NCBI RefSeq assembly: GCF_947507565.1
Contig: NC_089185.1
Span: 1,612,001 to 1,676,000 of the forward strand
DNA from: Oscarella lobularis
Lineage: Eukaryota > Porifera > Homoscleromorpha > Homosclerophorida > Oscarellidae
Direction of reading: 5' to 3'
DNA: 64,000 nt
Shown here one piece after another: positions 10,394 through 22,139 of this stretch. The notes beneath the pieces were generated by a model. It saw only the letters and a list, made by a program, of their open reading frames with translations, ran no database searches and was not told where the DNA came from. How positions within the stretch are numbered: position 1 is the stretch's first letter; each line of letters opens with the position of its first letter. The position numbers and the translations under genes are program-made.

Positions 10394-13300
10394 ATGCCAC
10401 CAAAAAGAAAGAAACCGTCTCATCAGCTTTCCCCAGCAAAGCGGCTCAGGAGATATCGAAATGAAGAGTCCCAGTCCAAAACGCAAGAGCGCCTAGAACG
10501 AAATCGTCAAAGAAATCGTGCAACGAGACGTCGTAACGATTTATCAAGAACGGCATATCAAACAGCTTCCTCCCCTTCTCACTGTATGCCTCTTAGATCT
10601 CTATCACCCCTACCATCACCGCCACCGCCGCAACAGCCACCACCACCACAGCCAGTTCCTGCCGTTGCAGCTAGATCTTACCCTCCTATTGTATCTTCTG
10701 TTAGTGTAGATGAAGAAGACCAACTACCACCACCAGTTTCTCCCGTTGCAAGTAGATGTTCCTCTCCTACATCTGTCATTAGTGAAGATGAAGAGGACCA
10801 ACCCATTAGTGAAGATGAAGGAGACCAACCATCGAACGCACCGTCTGATCCTTATCCGAGGCGAACGACCGCAGGTTTCAGCCACAATCCTACGTCTTCC
10901 TTTACCCTTGGCAACGTTGGTCCAATGAACGTCGTCTGTCGTTTTTGCCAAGCAAAGAGATGGCGCGGCGAGGCTCCATCCATCTGCTGCTCTTCAGGAA
11001 AAGTCAATCTACCTCCTCTTCTCCCTCCACAGCCTCTTTTACGTTATCTCTGCGAAGACGATCGTGAAGCTATTTCTTTTAGAGGCAACATACGAAAATA
11101 CAATTCCTGTTTTCATATGACTTCATTTGGAGCTGACAGAAGAATATTAGAACCAGGTTTCATGCCCACTTTTAAAATCCAAGGGCAAGTTTACCACAGA
11201 TTAGGTTCCCTAATGCCAGACCAAGGATCTCAGCCGTCCTTTTTACAAATATACTTTATGGACGATCCTGTACGCGAAGCACATTGACTCTCAAAGATTA
11301 CCTGCTATGCTCAATCACGCGACTATCTTATATCTTCAACACATGCTTCACGAAAACAACCCACACATGCAGATGTTTCGATCTGCCGCTGAACAAGATG
11401 TTTGCAAGACCATGAAATTATCATTCGTGCCGACAAAACTCCTACAGGTGAACATCCTCGCCGTTACAACGCTCCCTCTGCTTCTGAAGTAGCAGCAATT
11501 ATAGTAGAAGGAACTGAGGCAAACTTCAGAGACATCGTCCTATCCCAAAGGAATGGAAGTTTGAAAAGAGTGAACGAAACTCACCGTTTATACGACCCTC
11601 TACAATATTCTTTACTCTTCCCTCGCGGTGAAGACGGTTACTACCTCAAGATCTGGCAAGTTGATCCAAAAACACGACAAGAAGACATCGAAAAGCGAAT
11701 AAGTCCTCTCCAGTTTTACAGCTACAGGGCAATGTGCCGCGAGAACGAATTCAACACTCTACATTTGGCTGGCAAGTTGTCGCAGCAGTTTTTTGTTGAC
11801 ATGTACGCCAAAATTGAGTCGGAAAGACTTTCCTTTCTCCGATACAATCAAAAAACTCTACGAGTCGACGACTACATTCACCTTAGACAAGCTCTTCAGA
11901 ACGATAAAAATCCAGACGCCATTGGGCAACTTATTGTACTTCCCTCAACTTTTGTCGGTAGCCCAAGATACATGCATGAACGACTTCAAGACGCTATGAC
12001 GTACGTAAAATATTACGGCCGTCCTGATCTCTTTATCACTATGACATGCAACCCAAACTGGCCTGAAATCAGTCAAGAACTCCTTCCAAATCAAAAGCCA
12101 CAAGATCGTCACGATTTAATTGCAAGAGTTTTTCATCAGAAAGTAAAAAATCTGATGAAACTTATCCGTCAGAAGATCTTCGGTTCTTCTCTTTGCCACG
12201 CTCACACCATTGAGTGGCAGAAACGCGGCCTACCTCACGTTCATCTCCTTGTTTGGCTACAAGAGAAAATACGTCCTAGAGACATTGACTCTGTCGTCTC
12301 TGGCGAACTTCCTGATCCCCAATCGGATCCGGAACTTTTTGCATTAGTGAAAAAACACATGGTACACGGTCCCTGTGGAGAGCTCAATCCTACCTGTCCG
12401 TGCATGAGTGATCGAAAAATGCACAAAGTCGTTCCCTAAATCTTTCACGGAACACACAATAACCACGGCAGACGGATATCCCCAATACCGAAGACGCTCC
12501 CCCGATCAAGACGGAATCGAAACTCAAATAAATCGGCATACAATTGACAACAGATGGATCGTTCCGTACAATCCATTTCTTCTGCAAACATTCGCTTCTC
12601 ACATCAACGTCGAAATTTGTAGTTCCATTAAGGGCGTCAAGTACATCTGTAAATACATTCATAAGGGGCAAGACATGGCCATTTTTGGTGTTCGAGACCA
12701 AGACAGAAACGATGAAATTAAGTGCTTTCAGGCTGCTCGGTATATATCCACGAATGAAGCGATGTGGGAATATTTAGCTTTTCCATACACGACCACCACC
12801 CTACAGTACAGCAACTTAGCGTTCACCTAGAAAATGAACAAAGAATCTACTTTACGTCTCAAATGCCGGATCGCGAGCAGCGCAGCCACCTCCTTCGACT
12901 ACCCTTACGCAATTCTTCACACTTTGCACGCACGACGACTTCGCCAAAACTTTGCTATACAACGAAACTCCGAAGTACTACAGGTGGACAAATAAAAATT
13001 GGCAAAGGCGAAAACGAGGTATATCCGTTGTAAACTATCCCCAAATTAAAAAATCCTCTACCATCTGTTGAGTGTACACCGTCCATCCTAACAACATCGA
13101 GTGCTATCACCTACGACTTCTTCTTCACACTGTTCGAGGACCGACGTCCTTCCAGAAGCTAAAGATCGTTGACGAAGAACTATGTGCCACATACAAAGAA
13201 GCCTGCAGACGTCGGGGCCAGTTAGAAGACGACGATCACTGGAACTGAGCACTAATAGAAGCTTCAATTACCCAAATGCCAAAGCAAATTCGCGACATGT

Positions 13301-15004
13301 TTGCGATCATGCTTCACATGCATGTGTTCCATTTCCAATCCTCTGTCCTTATAGGAAACTCACCAAGAATCCATGTCTGAAGACTATTTGCGTCACAGCA
13401 GAACTCTAACAAATAATTCTAATCTACCGTATAACCAGGGAATCTTTAACAGAACCATCATATACTTGGAGGACAAAATCTTATCTTTTTCCGGTGGACA
13501 GCCTCTAACACTACACGGTCTTCCTTCCCCTGACAGAACAAATGAACTTCGTGACGACTTGCCAAGAGAAGTTGCTGCTGAGTACGCTTACGACGTAAAC
13601 AGTTTGGAAGAAATTGTCGCTAACAGAACACCTCTTCTTACAGATGACCAAAGAGAAGCCTACCAAAACATTTTACTTCTTTTAGATCAGCAATCCACCG
13701 GTCATATCGTTTTTCTTGACGCTCTCGGAGGAACGAGAAAAACTTTCCTTCTCAATCTTCTTCTAGCTAAAGTTCGAACTCACAGCGACATAGCAATTGC
13801 CGTCGCGTCTTCCGGAATTGCAGCCACACTCCTTACAGGAGGTAAAACCGCTCACTCCACCTTCAAACTCCCTCTCAACTTGCACAATGCTGATCAACCT
13901 ACTTGCGCCACTGAAAAAGCATCCGCAAAAGCGGAGTTACTCCGACTTGCTAAACTTATTGTCTGGGATGAATGCACGATGTCTCACAAAAAAGCCTTTG
14001 AAGCCCTCAACACAACACTTCAAGACATACGTAACAACGACTTACTAATGGGTGGCCTCACAGTTGTTTTAGCAGGAGATTTTCGTCAAAAACTTCCCAT
14101 CATACAAAAAGGAACTAGAGCCGACGAAATTCACGCATGCCTCAAATCATCTAGAACTCTCCGGCCCCATGTTCGAAAGCTTCACCTTCGTAAGAACATG
14201 AGAGTTCACAGATTTCAAGACGAAAATGCCGGGCAGTACTCAGACCTACTGCTCAGAATCGGAAACGGCCAATTACCCCGTAATCCCGAAAACGGTTTAA
14301 TAACTATTCCTTGCGGAAAGCTGACCCCGACCCTTGACGAATTACAAGACCAAGTCTTTCCCTCTCTCGCCCAGAATTACACAGACATTCATTGGCTTTC
14401 AGAAAGAGCCATTCTTGCTCCCACTAACGAATCCGTTTACCTCATAAATGACAATCTTCTCAAACTGATTCCCACTCAAGAACGACACTACATCTCCATT
14501 GATACAACAGTCAAAATTGATGACGCAGTCAACTATTCCACTGAATTTCTAAATTCTCTTAATCCAACCGGACTACCACCTTATATCCTCACTTTAAAAA
14601 TTGGTGCTCCTATAATGCTTCTTAGAAACCTTGACCCACCCAAACTCTGCAATGGTACCAAACTAATAGTTCGACAACTTCGCGCCAACGTAATCGAAGC
14701 TACTATAGCAGTCGGACAATATGAAGGAGAACACGTCTTTCTCCCACGAATTCCTCTAATACCTTCAGATACTACAATACCATTCAAACGTCTACAATTT
14801 CCTGTACGAACATGTTTTGCAATGACAATCAATAAATCCCAAGGCCAAACACTTAACACCGTCGGTCTGTACCTCGCTTCTCACTGTTTCTCTCAACGAC
14901 AGTTTTACGTCGCCTGTTCTCGCGTCAGCACACCCGAAAACATCTGCATCCTAGCTGAAACTAACGAAACGGCTAATGTAGTTTACACTGAAATCCTCAG
15001 CTAA
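10394..15004 (+). pseudogene. Helitron 1 Rep/helicase (frameshifted)
   Basis: Rolling-circle initiator fused to a PIF1-type helicase. The N-terminal part (10394-11287) is basic then proline/acid-rich, followed by the zinc-finger-like CRFCQAKRW..CCSSG region. Frameshifts occur near 11285 and 11395. The Rep domain (11402-12439) has the HUH motif in EWQKRGLPHVHLLVW; the two-tyrosine motif VKYICKYIHKG follows at about 12630. Several more breaks lie between 12430 and 13370. The helicase (13373-15004) is continuous and has motif II (VWDEC), DFRQKLP and the C-terminal TINKSQGQTL and YVACSRV motifs. Its Walker A reads GGTRKT where the family has GGTGKT. Same gene order as Helitron 2, without introns visible in the N-terminal part. 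Confidence 0.9.
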
Positions 15005-15087
15005 ATCCCACAACAACTGCCTATTTCCGTCGCCTTTAATGCCAACAGATACAAAGTTTAGTCCAAATGTTTATATCCTCTACGCAA

Positions 15088-15117
15088 CATCCCGTCGAAG
15101 AAGGGTATTCAGCTAGT
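15088..15117 (+). other. Helitron 1 3' terminus
   Basis: CCCGTCGAAGAAGGG then TATTCAGCTAG with host T next. It differs from the copy 2 terminus at a handful of positions, including some that weaken the stem. Confidence 0.8.
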
Positions 15118-15504
15118 GTTATACTGACGCGGAAAAGATATCGTTAGAGCCTTCTGGACATGATTTCCTATAAAGGTGATTTCCTATAAACGTTCCGCCG
15201 AAAAAAACTTGTCTGTCAATCTTGCATTTAGACAGTGCAGCGTCAGGAGCTCTGATGCAAACTTCAGCCCCTTTTCTGGTGGCGAGATTAATCAAACATT
15301 TTGCTTCTAAATGCGTTAATACGATGAAAGGCAGGGGGTATTTTGGGTGTAATTGAGCCCTACAATTTTATTAGTAGCGCTGCTTCTTTTTGCATCTCTC
15401 TGGCACTCCTCGGTATCCGAAAGGCACGACTACGCAAGATGCAAAGGAAAGAGTGCCGCTCTTTCTTCTAACTAACTCTTACTCACGGACACGTGCGCGA
15501 ACCC

Positions 15505-15885
15505 AAAGACGCTTTCGGCGGCGAATTAGCCTCGGTCCCAGACCCTCTCGCATCCCGGATGCTCCGTTCCTGCGAGAGAGGTAACCCGTATGTCCCCCGA
15601 TAAGAATCGGTCCCCTAGGGGAGACCCGCCGAAGGAGAAGCAGCGTACGGCCCGCAAACGATGGCATGAACGGCTGGAGTATGCGATTTTAGCCTACTAA
15701 CTCGTCTTGGGCGAGTGCCGGAGTGTACTGCTCTTTGCTAACTCTATTGTTTCCCCTCGTCATAATGCGTGGGCAAATGGGCGTGGATGGGGCGAACCGA
15801 ACCAGACCCTCTCTCGCAGGAATGGAGCATCCGGGACGCGAGAGAGGGTCTGGGACCGAGGCTAGCGGCGAATCGGGGCGAGCTG
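15505..15885. repeat. inverted pair of a foldback repeat
   Basis: A roughly 65-bp sequence (GCCTCGGTCCCAGACCCTCT..GCATCCCGGATGCTCC) at 15515-15590 is repeated inverted at 15800-15875. Each copy can fold on itself; the right copy has a 16-bp perfect stem, CCAGACCCTCTCTCGC. Probably a small nonautonomous element or the ends of one. The remainder of 15117-16250 shows no gene. Confidence 0.6.
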
Positions 15886-16256
15886 CACCACAAGAGAGCC
15901 AACGCCGGGCCCTCGCGACACCTCTCCACTGCCTCATCTGTCGCACTAACTGACGGATCAGTTTCAAGTCGACTTGCGAAAGAGAAAAATGCATGGGGCC
16001 CCCAATCGTGCGATTCGAACGGAAAGCTTACGCGAGATCGTTCGCGAGCGTACGGAAAGTCCGAAAAGAAGTTACAGAGTACCGAAAGGCGAAACGCGAT
16101 CGACCTTCGACTGGCGTCAGACCTCTTTCGTCACAAGTGTAGCTATATAGCGATGACGTCGACGAAACAGCAGCTGATTGCCCGCCACGACTGTCCCACT
16201 TTGCCACTTCGATGATGTGGAGCTAAGAGATAAAGTCATCTCAGTCAGCTAACCGC

Positions 16257-16839
16257 TAGCCTTGCAAGCCAGTCCCTTCTCCCTTATCTCCCGTATAAAC
16301 ACGGAAGGGGACAAGGGCCTGGTACCACTCGTCTGCGTCATGGCCCACAAGCGGGGTGCGGCATGGTGTGGCCCGGCGTGTCTAGATTACAATAACTTAG
16401 TTAGCCGACGATTACATCACACGCGCGTACGTTACTGTAGAAGTAGCTTAGCCCGGTCCAGTACTGTAAAACAATGCCAAAGGTAAAAACTACACGTCCT
16501 ACAAAATAACCTTCGCGTTTGGGGTCAATCTGAGCTATTCCAGAGCGGAAACGAGTCTACTACTACTCTGGAATAGCCCTAAACGCGAAGGTTATTTTGT
16601 AGGACGTGTAGTTTTGACCTTCGGCATTTTGTTTTTACAGTACTGGACTGGGCTAAGCTACTTCTACAGTAACGTACGCGCGTGTGATGTCATCGTCGGC
16701 TAACTAAGTTATTGTAATCCAGACACGCCGGGCCACACCCTGCCGCACGGGGCTCGTGGGCCATGAGGCAGACGAGTGGTACCAGGCCCTTCCGTGTTTA
16801 TACGGGAGATCAGGGAGAAGGGACTGGCTTGCGAGGCTA
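16257..16839. repeat. 583-bp near-perfect palindrome (foldback element)
   Basis: Arms 16257-16545 and 16566-16839 are inverted copies around a 20-bp spacer. Outer ends read TAGCCTTGCAAGCCAGTCCC and its near-complement; inner ends read CTATTCCAGAG and CTCTGGAATAG. Only scattered substitutions and small indels separate the arms. No coding frame spans it. It has the form of a foldback MITE; a target duplication is not obvious. Confidence 0.9.
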
Positions 16840-16881
16840 AGTATGATTATAATTATCACAGAAAAATGAGGAAATAAATAG

Positions 16882-17536
16882 CGCAACGACGCCTACAAAA
16901 AAACAGTGTCATGCGCAACGGCGCAGAAAAAAGCGCAACGGCGCCCAGGAAATAGCGCAACGGCGCTTGCAAAGTTACTTGTCGCGCTTGTTGGCGCGCT
17001 TGGCGTCCGGTACGACGCGCGAACGAAGCGTCATGCGGGGAGGGAGTTCCTTTGCGGGGGCCCTCCCGGTAGCAGCGTGAGCGGCGGGGGGGAAGGTCGT
17101 CCGTTCCCATCGGCCGTAACTGCGGAATGTCCTTCGACGACTTTGTCGGCGGCAGTGTCAACTTCCGCGCCGGGGGCGGGTCCGTTCCCATCGGCGTTAT
17201 CTGCGGGGGTCCTTCGACGACTTTGCCTGCGGCAGTGTTAACTTCCGCGCCGGCGGCAGCCTGAGCTGCGGCGGGGGCGGGTCCCTCCCCATCGGCGTTA
17301 ACGGGGGGTCCTTCGTCGGCGGACAGGTCTCCTTCGTTGTCGGAGGCTGAGTCAGCGGCGGCGGAGGGGTATCCTTCGGGAGCCTCGGCGGCCGCAGAGT
17401 TAGCGGCGGCGGAGGGGGAAGCGTCGTCGTCCGTTTCGTCATCGTCTTGAATGGCCACCTTTGGCTTGCGAAAGCTCATAAATGGAATAGCTTCTAGCTT
17501 AATTTCTTTTCTTGCAGCTTTTACGCACATCATCAC
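16882..17536 (-). CDS. low-complexity Ala/Pro/acidic reading frame
   Basis: A 226-residue frame ends at 16856. Its start, ARKEIKLEAIPFMSFRKPKV, is followed by an acidic DDDETDDDAS stretch and then alanine- and proline-rich degenerate repeats, including PMGTDPPPARKLTLPPTKSS and a second diverged copy. The last part (16882-16975) holds four GCGCAACGRCGC units. GC content is well above the neighbours. It could be an exon of a host protein with a disordered tail, or repeat-driven open frame. No known domain was seen. Confidence 0.25.
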
Positions 17537-17539
17537 GAC

Positions 17540-18380
17540 CTAATGACGACTTAGTATTAAATTTTCTAAGGTCTTTCACTTACGAGGACCCATGTAGGAC
17601 GCTTCTAAAATGGTGCTCCGGTTCCCTTTCTTGGTCACTTTTCCGCCATCTATTGCGTAGAGATATGAAAAGAAAGTCTGGAGTTCTGTCCTTTGTAAAT
17701 CAAACACGTTGATGCTCATTGTAGACTCGACCTCGTGTGACTGTTAGATTACAGCTTGATTGGACATTCTGGAGCCAATACGTCGCCGCCCCGGAGGCGT
17801 TGTCAGGGTAGTGTACAGTGCTTCTCAGCATAAATTTCCACTCCCGTAAAGTGCGCTAGCTCAGCAGCCGAACCTCGTACGGGGTCCCTGAAACGACCGC
17901 TGGGGTGGGGAGGCCCTAATCTACTTAGTGACGTCCTTCTCGTAGCCGTAGAACGGCTTTATTGTTTGCCGAACAATGCATGAAGACAATTCGTCGGCTA
18001 AATCCATCAATGCCGCCGTGTACAACAATGCGCCACCTAAAAAAAGAATAATTTATCTAAATTTGAATGCATTGATTTTCTAACCGTATCAGCTTATGGT
18101 TGCCGGCGATGTGCCAAAGAGAATTAGGACCTGCAACTCTATATCTGCGTTGATGTCATATCTTCCTTCAAACTTCGGCGACGTCGCATCAGGAGGTGAC
18201 CAACTGACTTGTGAGCGCCAACTTGCTTCCCGACGTCACGTAATAAACGGAGACACACATAGGCAGAGGCTAGAATATATCGAGCCTCAAATTGAAGACT
18301 GGCACTGTTTGGTAACATTTCTGAAAGTAAGGCATGACATTGCCGATCGGATACGAGTGTCGTCGAGGCTCTGGAAAGCT
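17540..18380. other. no gene recognised
   Basis: No supported gene; the overlapping frames near 18100-18460 are shadows of the transposase-like frame on the minus strand. Confidence 0.4.
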
Positions 18381-18384
18381 GCCA

Positions 18385-19037
18385 ACAATATACGTTCGTC
18401 GATCAATGGTCGACATCCAGCGCGTTGCAACTCCAACAGGATCAATGCGCAGGCAAAGTAGCCTCACTCTGTGAACAGGAACTTTGATGCTTTTCGAACG
18501 GAGTTGACTCCACACAGCCCGATATCCGCTGTTGGGATGATTACTCTTTACGTCTCGAGTCTCTTCAGTCAACTGCTTATCCGATACGACGGTGTAGGTA
18601 TCCGCAACACTAATGCGAAACTGCGCCATGCGGCGGCGAATCTTCGATGGAGACACTCCCAAAAGTAACGCAATTTTTGAAACACTGAAATCGTTCGCTA
18701 ATAAGTACTCTAGCTGATCCCTCGTTATGACAAAACGACTTCTTCCTCTTTCGCCCGTGCTTTCAACTTCACAGTGGTAGGAGGTACACGAGCCGTCTTC
18801 AATTTCATGCTGACTGTCCAGCAAAGGAACGCTTTGCGTAATTTGTTCAAAGACACTCTCTGGAAGAGTAACTGTAGCACTTATGTTCATTGCCGTCTTA
18901 AATAGGCTTTGAAGACGAGTGCGAATGCTCTCCACGAAGTCAGGAAAAGCTGCTGTATCGAGAAAGTTGTTAACGTCGCCCAGAATTGCCTCTAAGCGAT
19001 TCAAGAGAGCCTCCTTTGCACGTGGAAAATCAGCCAT
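18385..19037 (-). pseudogene. integrase-core (IS3EU-like) transposase fragment
   Basis: The frame begins MADFPRAKEALLNRLEAILG. It then has a helical N-terminal part, the segment GRSRFVITRDQLEYLL, a helix-turn-helix (SVSKIALLLGVSPSKIRRRM), a second HTH-like part (NSGYRAVWSQLRSKSIKVP) and RIDPVGVATRWMSTIDRRTY. In the family this last part leads directly into the WHIDG catalytic core. Here the similarity stops at about residue 217 and the DDE core is absent, so the gene is 3' truncated near 18385. The family is commonly annotated as integrase core domain in animals; assigning it to IS3EU is from memory. No inverted repeats were identified. Confidence 0.65.
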
Positions 19038-19080
19038 TTCTGCTGCGCATGGGTTTTTTTATTATTCGTGCATGTGTTAC

Positions 19081-19400
19081 AGCGCTTCAAAGCAACAATA
19101 GCACTTTGAAGCAACAATAGCACTTTGAAGCAACAACAGCACTTTGAAGCAACAACAGCACTTCGAAGCAACAACAGCACTTCGAAGCAACAACAGTACT
19201 TTGAAGCAACAACAGCACTTCGAAGCAACAACAGTACTTCGAAGCAACAACAGCACTCCCAAGCAACAATAGCTGCACTTCGAAGCAACAACAGTACTTC
19301 AAAGCAACAACAACATTACTTCGAAACAACAACACCAAAACGTTGTTGCTTTGAACATAACAGCAACGTTGTTGCTTCGAAGTCCTGTTGTTACTTCAAG
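19081..19400. repeat. 19-bp tandem repeat with inverted tail
   Basis: About 13 copies of ACTTTGAAGCAACAACAGC in tandem to about 19340, varying at T/C positions, followed at 19343-19400 by units in the opposite orientation (GTTGTTGCTTCGAAGT). Long cysteine/leucine- or glutamine-rich frames here come only from the repeat. Confidence 0.9.
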
Positions 19401-19459
19401 CTCTTATTTTTGACGCAAATATACCGCCATATCAAATGCAGGACTATGTTGGTCAATGC

Positions 19460-21019
19460 TAAGTAAAAATTTCTAATGCCAAAAAATACGCAGTAAATTA
19501 TTACTATTTGTACTGCATCCTTTGGAACGATTTGCAGTATTGGGAAAAATACTGAAGTCAATGACATAGCCATCGAGCACAACCGCCTGTACACCGTACA
19601 AAGAACTAAAACCAGCAACGTCGACAATATCGTCTGCTCCAGCTCTAGTTCGATCTCGACATTGTCTCTTCACTGCTTGACGTGCTCTTCAAACACCTAC
19701 AAATAGGTAATTATCAAGACTAAAAATATAGTAGTAATCATTCAATTACAATTCCTGCAGATTCGGAGAGCGCCTCTATATGGAAATTCGAACTGTCGTA
19801 CAATGGAGGCGGGGGCATATTAATAACACCGGCAACACGAACAAAGCGGCTCGATACCTTCCTGATCCTATTGCAGCAAGGGCAGCACGGCGATTGACGT
19901 CAAAGCTCTGTCCGCGAACCCCAGGACGCAGACGAGACGTAAAGAATGTGTGCGATGCTTCGCAATTCTCGCATCGAAAAGAAATCTTGGACGAGAATCC
20001 GCGGCGCTCCTTCTCGTCTTCAAGCACGGAAATTCTGCCTTCTTTGCAAGTACCGCAAACGGCGAAGTTTGTAAGTGCCGAAGCGAGTTGCAACACGTCA
20101 ATTAGACAATACGTGGGTTGGTCGGCTCTTGAAAAACTTGTGAAATCGCTGGGCAATGACGTAGGCAATGCTCCAGGCCCAGAGCCGTATATAGGGAGAG
20201 CAGTCACATGAGCTTTCAATCACGTGATCGTCACGTGATCGATGCCTAGTTTGAACGGTCAAAAATGATTTTAATGTTTTTGTTACTATAAAAGCAGGAT
20301 TTAAATGAGGCTAGCATTACCTATTCAAAAAATTAATCGAGTATGGCTGTATTTTGATTTGTTGGCAATGAGGAGCTTTGCCAAGTGTTTGAAATGACGC
20401 CGTTCCAAATGAACAGTCACCAAACCAAACGTATCGTTGAGTAGCGCACGCTAGTTTGAATACTAAATCCTGCTTTTATAGTAACAAAAACATTACAATC
20501 ATTTTCGACCGTTTAAACTAGGCATTAAATAGCATTTATAAGCGATTTTGAGGCCAGTTTGTACGAAAAAAGGTATTGGAAGCCGGGTAGGATCCATGGG
20601 GCTGAAATGTGCATGACGGTTACTCTCAAACGAAGGCACAGTGCGGAGTCAAACTACGGAGGACAGTAGAGCAAACTAATTTAGGGACTTTTTGTTTGTA
20701 AACTAAGTATAGATTCACTTAGAAGAATATATACGTTGCGTTCTTGCTAAGAGAGTTGGACACAAAATGGCGTCCATGTCCGGGGTTGTCACTGATCTCT
20801 CTATATGCGGCTCTGTCCAGGCCCAGACCACGACGACGGAGCGTCTGAAAGCTTTTGAGCGGAAATTCCGGCGGCCGATTGTTCCGAAACGCTTTCTCGG
20901 CTAGTCCCGGAACTAGGAGGAGCTTCACCAGCGTTCTGCGACCTTCCGACAGTACGATCGATCAGGTGCCATTGCGTCCCACGAAAGCCAGCCCTTTTAG
21001 ACTTCGATTTCCGTCCCAT
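19460..21019 (-). pseudogene. Mutator-like (MULE-type) transposase remnant
   Basis: Three pieces in order on the minus strand fit a Mutator-like transposase family widespread in invertebrates. The N terminus, MGRKSKSKRAGF, starts at 21019. The middle part (20219-19776) has the paired zinc motif CGTCKEG..CENCEASHTFFTS and FDVNRRAALAAIGSGRY. A third part (19673-19470) has GFSSLYGVQAVVLDGYVIDF, matching the start of the catalytic domain, but the Asp-containing DGTW segment seems deleted. A MITE (20243-20524) separates the first two pieces, and the 19-bp repeat ends the third. Family assignment is good; the gene is clearly dead. Confidence 0.55.
20243..20524. mobile_element. MITE with about 62-bp terminal inverted repeats
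   Basis: Ends TGCCTAGTTTGAACGGTCAA (20243) and its inverted partner (to 20524) are near identical over about 62 bp, enclosing roughly 160 bp without coding capacity. It lies inside the Mutator-like remnant. The flanking target duplication is unclear. Confidence 0.8.
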
Positions 21020-21405
21020 CGCAGCGAAAAACGATCGAAAAAAGCGAGAAAATCGAGGTATTTCACGGGTGCTTCAGACGCGCCTTAGCACAAACCGGAA
21101 TATCGCCGATTTCTGCTTTCTGCGGATCTAGAGCCATAGTCCGCAATGGAAACAGGTGACTAAAAGCTACAGAAGACAGTCTAAGCAAAAGAAACGGGAA
21201 AACGAAGCCATTTGGAGAAGATACAGAAACGACTTATAATTAGTTCTTTTTTAGCAACTTCGGAACGTCGCACAGGCCCAAAAACAGCACAATTGAAAGA
21301 GAATAAACATATTTGAGAAAGAAAAATTTTGACCCTGCCAACAATCTGAAAGCAAGACATTGTAGTCCTGGCAGTTTTCATTTTCAAAGAACTGTTTCTT
21401 TTCAG

Positions 21406-22131
21406 ATTGACTTTCTTGGCGAGTCGGCCATTGACACGGGTGGTCCCTTAAGAGAATTCTGGAGGATACTCGAGCCTACAATAGCGGAAAAAATGTTCGT
21501 AGGCTCTGATGACAGCAGGAAGACGCTGATCCTTAATACTGATGCGTTGTTGGTACGTGTTGGTGGTAATAAGAGTTTTGGATCTACTAATGCATACTTT
21601 ACAGGAACGGAAGTATTTTGTTATTGGCCAGCTGATGGCCATGGGTCTTTGCCACGGCGCGTCTAGATTCCCCTTCATCTGTCCTCATATTTACAATTGC
21701 ATTGCAAAACCGTCAGTCACTGATATAGTAATCACTAAAGACGACATTCCTGATATTGACGTCAGAGAACTTGTAGAAATGGTATGCATTTTGTAAACGG
21801 AAAAGAGCTACATCCACATAGCATTTCTGCTTTTTTCACTAGATGAGTGATTGCAGGAGCGATAGCGAAATAGTGGCTTTGGTGACAAAGGAAGAGTACG
21901 CGCCATTTTTTGATGAGTGTGGCAATACCCGACCACTAGCATTCGCAACGTTATTTTGGGGAAATGGTCTGAAGTGTATTCTAACGTTTCACTTTGCGCT
22001 TGGAAGAATTCAAGGAGCGCTTGATCAATTTCGAGAAGGACTAGCTTCTCTCGGAGTCTTACGCTACGTGGAATCGTATCTTCAAGTGGCCAGGCCGTTC
22101 TTTGTGCACGAAGAAAGCAGTGTCACAGCGG
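21406..22131 (+). CDS. HECT ubiquitin ligase, partial catalytic domain
   Basis: Three exons with canonical sites: 21406-21552, 21605-21781 and 21843-22131, separated by introns of 52 and 61 bp. The first encodes the start of the HECT N-lobe (FLGESAIDTGGPLREFWRIL), the second VIGQLMAMGLCHGASRFPF, the third ALDQFREGLASLGVLRYVES. HECT domains accept ubiquitin from E2 on a C-lobe cysteine. That C-lobe is not found: after 22131 a GT donor is present, but the next possible exon (22267) stops at once. No upstream exons were found either. The same exon boundaries occur in the second HECT gene (53528-56311). It is probably a fragment of a G2E3-like lineage-expanded gene. Confidence 0.75.
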
Positions 22132-22139
22132 GTTGGTGA

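Larger units (their letters stand above)
7272..15116 (+). mobile_element. Helitron copy 1 (RPA + Rep/helicase), degraded
   Basis: The unit holds an RPA-like gene (7430-8701) and then a Rep/helicase gene (10394-15004), both on the plus strand. The 3' terminus is clear: a short hairpin, CCCGTCGAAGAAGGG, followed by TATTCAGCTAG and a flanking T at 15117. It closely resembles the 3' end of copy 2. The 5' terminus is less secure. A|TCTACTATGC at 7271/7272 fits the A|TC rule and would give 7845 bp, very close to copy 2's 7825 bp, but no extended similarity to copy 2's 5' end was found. Frameshifts and a changed Walker A motif show it cannot move on its own. Confidence 0.75.

Noticed and set aside
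19001-19338. Cys/Leu-rich or Gln/Ser-rich frames resembling membrane or prion-like proteins
   Set aside because: They are translations of the 19-bp repeat in different frames.
19081-19400. Possible CRISPR-like array
   Set aside because: Units are contiguous with no spacers and the context is eukaryotic.
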